A DNA stretch of 60,872 nt from Bacteroidales bacterium (lineage in GTDB: Bacteria > Bacteroidota > Bacteroidia > Bacteroidales > UBA10428), in the NCBI GenBank assembly GCA_035299085.1, contig DATGXG010000009.1:1-60872 (forward strand), given 5' to 3'. Positions 26,532 to 34,047 of this stretch are shown here, in pieces. Under the pieces are notes generated by a model. That model ran no database searches. It was given only the letters and a program-made list of their open reading frames with translations, and was not told where the DNA came from. The translations under genes and the position numbers were made by a program. Position 1 is the stretch's first letter. Every line of letters starts with the position of its first letter.

Positions 26532-28586
26532 ATGATATACCGTTGCCTTTTAATCGTGGCAACCGGGATAACTATGTGGGGTAATGTGCAGGCACAATCT
26601 GGAGTTCCCGGAAGCTTTACTTTAAATGAATCATTAATAGAATCGATTGAATCGGTTAATGGCGAAGCAGCCGATTATGAATCCCTTCTCAACGAACTGG
26701 AGGAACTGCAGAAAAATCCGCTTGATCTGAACACTGCCACAAGAGGAGATTTTGAGAAGATACCATTTCTTACCGATTTCCAGATTTCAAGTCTAATCGA
26801 CTACCGGAAAGAGAAAGGAAGGCTTTTGTCTGTTTATGAGCTTCAGGTGATTTACGGCTTTACGCCTGACATCATTGAAATGCTGCTCCCCTTTGTTACG
26901 GTTCCGGGTATTTCAAAACTGCAATCAGATACCGCTGTCTTCAGGAATGTAAGACATCAGGCAGTGATTAGGGTTCAGCGGATCCTTGAAAAACAGGATG
27001 GATTTATTAAAAAGGACGATAAACCGGGTAAAGCATACCCGGGCAGTCCATGGCTTTTAAACGCACATTATGAATTGTCAGCAGGTCAAAACCTTAAGGC
27101 AGCCTTCACTGTGGAAAAGGATCCAGGAGAGGATCTTTTCAGATCATCCAACAGGGCGGGATTCGATTTCAATTCCGGTTATGTGCTGCTAAGCGGCAGG
27201 GGAAAACTGAAAACCGCTGTAATTGGCGATTACAGGCTTGCTTTCGGGCAGGGTCTGACCCTGTTTTCAGGAAATGCGCCCGGAAAATCATCGCTGTCAC
27301 TTAACACAGTGAAAAGGCAGGATGCAGTTAAACCTTTCAATTCAAATGATGAAAACAATTTTTTCAGGGGTGCGGCCGCTTCAGCGGGATTTGGTAAGTT
27401 CAGCGGCTCTGTTTTTATTTCGGTTAAAAACAGGGATGCGAACATAACTGACACCATTGACGGAAAGATCTATTTTTCATCACTCCGCGAAGACGGTTAT
27501 CACCGCACTTCTTCCGAAATATCCGATGAGAAGTCGGTAAAAGAAACAGCCGCAGGAGCCAATATAGGATACCGGAATAATTTCATGAAAGCAGGTTCAA
27601 CCCTTGTTTATTACAGAACTGATAAATACCTGGAACCCGGGAACGAACTGAAAGACATTTATGATTTTTCAGGAAATTCACTTGTCGACTGGGGTTTCGA
27701 TTATCTTCTGAATTTACCCCGGTTCCAGTTTTTTGGTGAAACGTCAACCGGAAATTCGTCCTGGGCAACAATTGACGGCCTTCTTTTCAGTCTGAATAAA
27801 TATGCTGCCGTATCAGTTCTCTACCGGAAATTCGGTAAAGGATTTTATGCCCGTTATTCCTCGGCTTTTTCTGAAGGGTCTGAAGATTCAAATGAAGAAG
27901 GCTTTTATACCGGACTTGTTTTGCATCCTTTACCGCATCTGAAGATATCCGGTTACGCCGACTTCTATCGCTTTCCCTGGCTGAAATACAAGCAAAGCGC
28001 ACCGTGTAATGGAAATGATTATTTACTGCAGGCTGATTACCCGGCAGGTAAAAAAACAACAATGTATCTCCGGTTTAAATTTAAAAACGACCCTGTAGAT
28101 ATATTGCGCGATTCCTCCAATATACCTGAAGTATCTGAAATGCAGCATTCAGGCGTGCGTTATCATATATCCTATGCTGTGTCATCTGTGTTAACTATGC
28201 AGGACCGGGTTGAGTATTCGTTCAGCAATGTTAGTTCAGGCAATTCTACCGACGGGTATATGGTTTATCATGATATTGCTTACAGAATTCCGAAAGCTCA
28301 TATCCAGCTAAATCTGAGAGCAGCATGGTTTAAAACCGCTGATTACGCAACCCGCATCTATGCTTATGAAAACGACCTCTCCTCGGGTTATTCATTTTCC
28401 CCATTGTATGGAAACGGCCTCAGAAGTTACATAATGGCTTCATGGAAAATCTCGCAGCAGGTTGCATTCACTTTTCGTTATTCAAATACACATTATTACG
28501 ATCGTGAGAGTATAGGTACAGGATATGACGAGATCAAATCGGATTCAAAGAACGACATCAAATTCCGTTTGTCCGTTACCTTTTAG
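26532..28586 (+). CDS. Helix-hairpin-helix plus predicted outer-membrane beta-barrel protein
   Basis: 684 residues with a signal peptide (ending about 21, VQAQ). Residues 50-125 form a ComEA-like helix-hairpin-helix module (DLNTATRGDFEKIPFL, LLSVYELQVIYGF). Residues 150-684 are rich in alternating aromatic/polar strands and end in a terminal SVTF, as in outer-membrane beta-barrels. The HhH module usually binds DNA. Its fusion to an outer-membrane barrel is a recurrent but unexplained architecture in Bacteroidota, with DNA uptake an obvious guess. It lies 20 bp after the GH97 gene. Confidence 0.75.
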   Translation: MIYRCLLIVATGITMWGNVQAQSGVPGSFTLNESLIESIESVNGEAADYESLLNELEELQKNPLDLNTATRGDFEKIPFLTDFQISSLIDYRKEKGRLLSVYELQVIYGFTPDIIEMLLPFVTVPGISKLQSDTAVFRNVRHQAVIRVQRILEKQDGFIKKDDKPGKAYPGSPWLLNAHYELSAGQNLKAAFTVEKDPGEDLFRSSNRAGFDFNSGYVLLSGRGKLKTAVIGDYRLAFGQGLTLFSGNAPGKSSLSLNTVKRQDAVKPFNSNDENNFFRGAAASAGFGKFSGSVFISVKNRDANITDTIDGKIYFSSLREDGYHRTSSEISDEKSVKETAAGANIGYRNNFMKAGSTLVYYRTDKYLEPGNELKDIYDFSGNSLVDWGFDYLLNLPRFQFFGETSTGNSSWATIDGLLFSLNKYAAVSVLYRKFGKGFYARYSSAFSEGSEDSNEEGFYTGLVLHPLPHLKISGYADFYRFPWLKYKQSAPCNGNDYLLQADYPAGKKTTMYLRFKFKNDPVDILRDSSNIPEVSEMQHSGVRYHISYAVSSVLTMQDRVEYSFSNVSSGNSTDGYMVYHDIAYRIPKAHIQLNLRAAWFKTADYATRIYAYENDLSSGYSFSPLYGNGLRSYIMASWKISQQVAFTFRYSNTHYYDRESIGTGYDEIKSDSKNDIKFRLSVTF

Positions 28587-28718
28587 ACAGGCAAAATACC
28601 GGTTTTGATCAGGACTAACTTCCCATTTGTCGATTTTGGCATTTCTTTAACAATCGTTTGAAGGATTTTTGTGTTTAACAGTTCTATTAAATAAGGCAAA
28701 CACATTAATCTAAAGAAA

Positions 28719-31187
28719 ATGAAAAAAGTTTTTATTCCGCTAATATCCGTGTTTCTAACATTAACAATAGCGGCTCAGCCTCCCAGGCCTGCAACCGCAA
28801 CACCTGTTGCCATAAAACCCGGTGATGTCAGAGGCTTAATCCAGGATTCCACAACAAGGGGCGGTATTGAATACGCCACTGTAGGCTTATACAAATCATC
28901 CGATTCATCGCTTGTAAACGGGGTGGTTACAGATGCAAACGGGGCCTTTTCATTCAGGGGCATTCCGGCCGGCAATTATTATCTTGATGCCAGCTTCCTT
29001 GGATATACCCGTCGTAAGGTTCAGGTTAACCTCACGGCACAATCTCCTTCGGCTGACCTGGGAGTGGTTGTGCTTCACCCTGAACTTACACAGATAGGGG
29101 AAGTACAGGTCGTGGCCCAGAACCAGCGGCTCGAATACAAAGTCGATAAGAAAGTGGTTAACGTGGCACAGGATATTTCGAGTTCAGGAGGCAGTCTTGT
29201 AAACGTACTTGAGAACACTCCCTCAGTGGATGTGGATGTGGAAGGTAACGTTACATTGCGGGGAAGCGGCAATTTTCAGCTGCTCATCGACGGCAAGCCA
29301 AGTGTGGTGCAGGGTAGTGAAGGATTGCAGCAGATACCGGCAAGCGCTGTGCAGAGCCTGGAGATTATAACAAGCCCTTCGGCAAAATATGATCCTGATG
29401 GTGAGGCCGGTATTATCAACGTAATTATGAAAAAGCAGAAGATCACCGGTATCAATGGTGTGATCAACGCATCCATTGGTACACGCAATAAATACACGGG
29501 CGATTTTCTGCTGAATATGAAAAGAAATAAAACGAACTATTTTATCGGCGGTGAATTTTCTGATCAGCAATTTTTAAACAAAGGCGTAAGCGAGAGAAGA
29601 AGCATCAGTGATACAACAACGTATACTCTTACCAATTCCAAAGGCACTTTCGCCAGGAAATCGATGAGTGTAAAAGGCGGATTTGAATACTCGCTAAACG
29701 ATAAATCGACGCTCTCATTGAACGGCACTGTGGGAACCCGCAATTTTAACCGTGATTTTACCTCCAACAACAGATGGTATACTCTTCCTGCATCCATTGA
29801 CTCGTTTTATCTCGAAGATAATCATTCAGGCGACCAGGATAAATATTACAATCTTAATCTTGATTACCAGAAGCGCTTTAGCGAGCCCAATCATAAACTG
29901 GAAGCCTCTGTTTATTTTTCGGCGGCAAAGGAATCCGAAAAGGAAGAGGACAATATCCGGAAAACGAACGATGTGTTTGTGCCTGTGGATACACAAACCG
30001 GGAGGACACGTTCAAGGATTGAACATCCTGAAAGCGAACTGAGGATAGAGCTTGATTATACGAAACCTGTAGGAAAGGCCAAAATGGAAGCCGGGTTTCA
30101 ATCGCGATTCGACCAGGACCAGGCCGATTACATATATGAAAACTATTTACCGCTTGGCTCTGAGTGGCTGCGCGATGATTCAATAAGCAACCGGCTTAAA
30201 TACCTCGATGCGCTGCAGTCGGTTTACCTGACATGGTCAGCCCCGCTTGGCAAATTTGAATACCAGGTCGGTTTACGGTCAGAGTATGACAATCGCACAC
30301 TGGATCAGAAAACAACGAATGAATCCTTCAAATACGAGAAGCTGCACTTTTTCCCGTCTTTTTTTCTGACAAGAAAGCTGGGCGAAAAAAACCAGGTTCA
30401 GTTTACCTATTCCCGCAGGATTCAGCGACCGGATGAACGGGATCTGAATCCGTTCAGGGAATTCAGGGGTGCAAACAACGTGTTTTACGGAAATCCGGCA
30501 CTGCGGCCCGAATTCACGAATGCTTTTGAGTTGAATTACCAGTATAACATTGGTAAAGGATTTGTTTCGCTTGAAACCTATTACAGGTCGACTTATGACA
30601 AGATAACCGAATTGAACGGACTGGATACAATTTCAGGCAGGCAGGTTTATACATTTACCCGGACCAATGCGGATAAAGATCATTCACTTGGAATGGAGCT
30701 CATGGCCAATGTGGATTTGACCAAATGGTGGTCACTGAACCTTACCGGAAATCTCTTCCGGTACCAGCTAAACGGCCAGGTGGAAGGCCGGGATGTGACT
30801 TCAACTTCTACAACCTGGAGAACCAATCTGAACACCATGTTCAAACTGAAATGGGATACGCGGTTACAATTTACGACCATTTATAACGGGCCTTCAAATA
30901 CGTTGCAGGGAGAGCGCAAGGGATTTTTCATCGCAAATGCAGCGATCCGGAAGGAGTTATTTAAGAAACAGATGACCGTGTCGCTGAATGCCCGCGATAT
31001 ATTTTCAACCGGTAAATTCTCTTTTACCTCACAGGGCAGCACGTTCTATACAAAAAATACGTTCCGCAGGGAATCCCCTGTTATTATGCTGAATCTTTCA
31101 TGGCGCCTGAATAATTACAAACAGTCAGGTAACCGCCGCGATAACGGTGGCCAGGAAGGCGGCGGCGGAATGGATGAGATGATGTAA
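28719..31187 (+). CDS. Outer-membrane beta-barrel receptor (TonB-dependent-like, CarboxypepD_reg type)
   Basis: 822 residues: signal peptide (1-19), a carboxypeptidase-regulatory-like beta-sandwich (about 37-118), a plug-like domain (VLENTPSVDVDVEGNVTLRGSGN, then LLIDGKPSVV and IEVITSPSAKYD-like LEIITSPSAKYD), and a large barrel of the outer-membrane protein beta-barrel family. The C-terminus is a Gly-rich tail ending GGMDEMM. It is not a SusC: no SusD gene follows and the plug differs. The cargo is unknown. It follows the HhH-barrel gene by 132 bp. Confidence 0.88.
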   Translation: MKKVFIPLISVFLTLTIAAQPPRPATATPVAIKPGDVRGLIQDSTTRGGIEYATVGLYKSSDSSLVNGVVTDANGAFSFRGIPAGNYYLDASFLGYTRRKVQVNLTAQSPSADLGVVVLHPELTQIGEVQVVAQNQRLEYKVDKKVVNVAQDISSSGGSLVNVLENTPSVDVDVEGNVTLRGSGNFQLLIDGKPSVVQGSEGLQQIPASAVQSLEIITSPSAKYDPDGEAGIINVIMKKQKITGINGVINASIGTRNKYTGDFLLNMKRNKTNYFIGGEFSDQQFLNKGVSERRSISDTTTYTLTNSKGTFARKSMSVKGGFEYSLNDKSTLSLNGTVGTRNFNRDFTSNNRWYTLPASIDSFYLEDNHSGDQDKYYNLNLDYQKRFSEPNHKLEASVYFSAAKESEKEEDNIRKTNDVFVPVDTQTGRTRSRIEHPESELRIELDYTKPVGKAKMEAGFQSRFDQDQADYIYENYLPLGSEWLRDDSISNRLKYLDALQSVYLTWSAPLGKFEYQVGLRSEYDNRTLDQKTTNESFKYEKLHFFPSFFLTRKLGEKNQVQFTYSRRIQRPDERDLNPFREFRGANNVFYGNPALRPEFTNAFELNYQYNIGKGFVSLETYYRSTYDKITELNGLDTISGRQVYTFTRTNADKDHSLGMELMANVDLTKWWSLNLTGNLFRYQLNGQVEGRDVTSTSTTWRTNLNTMFKLKWDTRLQFTTIYNGPSNTLQGERKGFFIANAAIRKELFKKQMTVSLNARDIFSTGKFSFTSQGSTFYTKNTFRRESPVIMLNLSWRLNNYKQSGNRRDNGGQEGGGGMDEMM

Positions 31188-31198
31188 TTAGGCTAGGC

Positions 31199-31406
31199 CC
31201 GTCATTGCGAGGAAGCTTGAATAGGAAATGATTATAGCAGAGAGTTATTGCGACGAAGCAATCTTTCAGCACAGGCAGGACTTTACCAGGACAACAAACA
31301 ATTTCACATCAGTGTGTCTTTGAAGCGTCCTTCCTGTTCGGGCAGATTGCTTCGTCGCATTACATTCAGCCATAATCAATGAAAATTCAGGCTCCTCGCA
31401 ATGACG
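31199..31406. repeat. Inverted pair of dispersed repeats
   Basis: CGTCATTGCGAGGAAGC (31200-31216) and TTGCGACGAAGCAATCT (31248-31264) are mirrored by AGATTGCTTCGTCGCAT (31344-31360) and GCTCCTCGCAATGACG (31391-31406). The whole can fold into one large cruciform. It occupies most of the 346-bp gap before the EF-G2 gene; the rest holds a CCCTACT tandem triplet near 31421-31440 and the promoter described next. Confidence 0.8.
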
Positions 31407-31448
31407 TGTTTGTCTTTGTCTCCCTACTCCCTACTCCCTACTTCTTTC

Positions 31449-31478
31449 TTGCTACTTTCCAAAATTTTGTTATTTTTG
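31449..31478 (+). promoter_or_regulatory. Bacteroidota-type promoter for the EF-G2 gene
   Basis: TTG at 31449-31451, a 19-nt spacer, and TATTTTTG at 31471-31478 fit the TTTG-N19-TAnnTTTG consensus of the Bacteroidota housekeeping sigma factor. The gene starts 55 bp further on, leaving a leader of normal length. Confidence 0.55.
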
Positions 31479-31533
31479 CATTTCTCTTGCCGCAGGGCAT
31501 TCATTTAGATTATAATAGCTAATATTTTAACAC

Positions 31534-33684
31534 ATGAAGACATATTCAACTGGTCAGATTAAAAACCTGGTAATTGTCGGTAATTCAGGCTGTGGTAAAA
31601 CCACTCTCTCGGAAGCCATGCTTTTTGAAGGCGGTGTTGTTGAGAGACGCGGCGATGTGGAGAGCAAGAATACCGTTTCCGATTTTAAAGAAATAGAACA
31701 AAACAATACGAGCTCTGTATTTTCCTCGTTATTGTACACAATATATAATGACAATAAGATCAATCTGATAGATGTACCCGGTCTCGATGACTTTGTAAAT
31801 GGTATTGTTTCAGCCCTTCCGGTAACCGACAGTGCCCTTATGGTCATCAATGCCCAGAACGGTATTGAGGTAGGTGCCGAAATACATGGCCGTTACCTTG
31901 CCAATGCCAATAAATCGATCATTTTTGTTGTGAACCAGCTTGATCATGAAAAGGCAAACTGGGAAAAGTCAATTGAATCCATCAGGGAAAGATTCGGCGC
32001 CCATGCTGTTCTAATGCAGTATCCCGTAAACACAGGATCAGGATTTGATTCAATCGTTGATGTACTTGCCATGAAACTGTATAAATACCCGAAAGATGGT
32101 GGCAAGCCTCAGATTCTTGATATTCCGGCAGATCAGAAGGACCAGGCCGATGAACTCCGTGCTGCCCTTGTTGAAAGAGCTGCCGAGAGTGATGAAGCAC
32201 TTATGGAACAGTTTTTTGCAAATGATACGCTTAGTGATGAGGAACTGCAGAAAGGAATAAAAACCGGTGTTTTGCAGCGCGGATTATTTCCCATTTTCTG
32301 TACTTCAGCCAAGCGTAATATCGGGGTAGGCCGTCTCCTGGATTTTATCTCACAGGTAGCTCCCAGTCCCAATGAAGTTCCTGCCCCTGTTGCCGGCACA
32401 AAAGAAGTAAAATGCGATCCTGCAGGTCCCGCTACCCTGTTCATTTACAAATCAGCTGTTGAAACTCACATTGGTGAAATCAACTATTTCAAGGTAATGT
32501 CAGGTGAAATAAAGGAAGGCATTGACCTCACCAACAACACCACTCAGAACAAGGAAAGAATTGCCCAGATATTTGTAGTTGCCGGTAAAAACAGGACAAA
32601 AGTTCCGAATATGCTGGCTGGTGATTTGGGTGCTACTGTGAAACTCAAAGCCACTAAGACAAATCAGACTCTGTCAACGGATACTTCAATTAAGTTCAAG
32701 GCTATCGAATTCCCCGAGCCGAAATACCGCACTGCCATCAGGACACTGAGCGAAGGTGATGAGGAAAAGATGGGTGAAGCATTGCAGCGTATGAATTTTG
32801 AGGATCCCACCATCCAGATTGAATACTCAAAAGAACTGAAACAGATCATCCTTTCAGGACAGGGTGAATATCACCTCAATATACTGAAATGGCATCTTGA
32901 TAATATTTTCAAAATCGGTACTGAGTTTGTTGCACCAAAGATTCCTTACCGTGAAACCATAACCAAGTTCGCCCAGGCCGACTACCGCCATAAGAAGCAG
33001 TCGGGTGGAGCAGGACAGTTTGGTGAAGTTCACATGGTTATTGAGCCGCATAAGGAAGGCACCCCGGATACTGAAATGTTCAAGATTGACGGTAAAGACC
33101 AGAAGATATCCATTCGTGACAAGGAGGAAATTCCTCTGGCATGGGGTGGCAAGCTTGTATATTACAACTGCATAGTGGGTGGTTCGATTGACGCCCGTTT
33201 TATGCCTGCCATTCTGAAAGGTCTGATGGAAAAAATGGAAACAGGGCCTCTTACCGGTTCCTATGCACGGGATATCAGGGTATATGTTTACGACGGAAAG
33301 ATGCACCCCGTTGATTCAAACGAAATTTCCTTTAAGCTTGCCGGAAGGAATGCATTCAGCCAGGCCTTTAAAAAAGCTTCCCCGAAGATCCTTGAGCCGG
33401 TGTATCTTGTAGATGTACTTGTTCCGGGTGACCGAATGGGTGATGTGATGAGTGACCTTCAGGGTCGCCGTGCCATTGTTCAGGGTATGTCATCTGAAAT
33501 GGGATTCCAGAAGATCACAGCAAAGGTTCCCCTGGCTGAAATGAACAAGTACTCCACAGCACTGAGTTCAATCACCGGCGGCCGTGCCATGTATTCGATG
33601 AAATTCCTCGAGTATGAGCCCGTTCCCGGCAACGTCCAGGAAGAACTGCTGAAAGCTTACGAGGCAGAGGAGAAGGAAGAATAA
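31534..33684 (+). CDS. EF-G paralogue of the EF-G2 type, GTPase-impaired
   Basis: 716 residues with the complete five-domain EF-G layout. G1 is GNSGCGKTT (16-24). The G3 motif reads DVPGL at 80-84 instead of DTPGH, so the His that positions the hydrolytic water is Leu. G4 reads NQLD (134-137) instead of NKMD. The N-terminal phrases (EAMLFEGGVVERRGDVESKN, TVSDF) closely match what I recall of Bacteroides thetaiotaomicron EF-G2 (BT2167), reported to support translation without GTP hydrolysis and to help under carbon starvation. The same energy-saving role is inferred here. It is monocistronic, with its own promoter. Confidence 0.9.
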   Translation: MKTYSTGQIKNLVIVGNSGCGKTTLSEAMLFEGGVVERRGDVESKNTVSDFKEIEQNNTSSVFSSLLYTIYNDNKINLIDVPGLDDFVNGIVSALPVTDSALMVINAQNGIEVGAEIHGRYLANANKSIIFVVNQLDHEKANWEKSIESIRERFGAHAVLMQYPVNTGSGFDSIVDVLAMKLYKYPKDGGKPQILDIPADQKDQADELRAALVERAAESDEALMEQFFANDTLSDEELQKGIKTGVLQRGLFPIFCTSAKRNIGVGRLLDFISQVAPSPNEVPAPVAGTKEVKCDPAGPATLFIYKSAVETHIGEINYFKVMSGEIKEGIDLTNNTTQNKERIAQIFVVAGKNRTKVPNMLAGDLGATVKLKATKTNQTLSTDTSIKFKAIEFPEPKYRTAIRTLSEGDEEKMGEALQRMNFEDPTIQIEYSKELKQIILSGQGEYHLNILKWHLDNIFKIGTEFVAPKIPYRETITKFAQADYRHKKQSGGAGQFGEVHMVIEPHKEGTPDTEMFKIDGKDQKISIRDKEEIPLAWGGKLVYYNCIVGGSIDARFMPAILKGLMEKMETGPLTGSYARDIRVYVYDGKMHPVDSNEISFKLAGRNAFSQAFKKASPKILEPVYLVDVLVPGDRMGDVMSDLQGRRAIVQGMSSEMGFQKITAKVPLAEMNKYSTALSSITGGRAMYSMKFLEYEPVPGNVQEELLKAYEAEEKEE

Positions 33685-33691
33685 CTTGGAA

Positions 33692-34010
33692 GGCCAGCTC
33701 CGTTAGGAGCGGCATTATGGTAGACGAGTTATTGTTTTATTGGCAAAAGCTCCGCTAGGAGCGATATTATGGTTGTTCGGGTTATTTCAGAACCTCTGGC
33801 ATAAACCATAATGCCGCTCCTGACGGAGCTTTTAAGGTTTTGAGCAAGCTATTTTCTACCATAATGTCGCACCTATCGGAGCTCGCAGTTCGGCTGAGGC
33901 TCTGCCTCAGTCGAATATATCTTTGCAGGCTCAGCCTGCTACCAATAAAAAACCAGGCAGAGCCTGGTGAGATACGTTCGACTAATGCAGAGCCTTAGCC
34001 GAACTTGATA
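33692..34010. repeat. Cluster of palindromic dispersed repeats
   Basis: Four copies of AGCTCCGTTAGGAGCG..ATTATGGT occur: direct at 33696-33724 and 33748-33774, inverted at 33804-33830 and 33855-33883. They are followed by the hairpins CTGAGGC-TCT-GCCTCAG (33894-33910), GCAGGC-TCA-GCCTGC (33925-33939) and CCAGGC-AGA-GCCTGG (33953-33967), and an inverted echo of CGGCTGAGGCTCTG near 33985-34004. This fills the whole 363-bp gap between two convergent genes; no ORF of interest lies in it. Confidence 0.85.
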
Positions 34011-34047
34011 TTACTAGTCACTAATCACTATTCACTAATCACTCTTT

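Noticed and set aside
28719..31187. SusC-type transporter
   Set aside because: No SusD gene follows, and the barrel and plug features fit the general outer-membrane beta-barrel family better than SusC.
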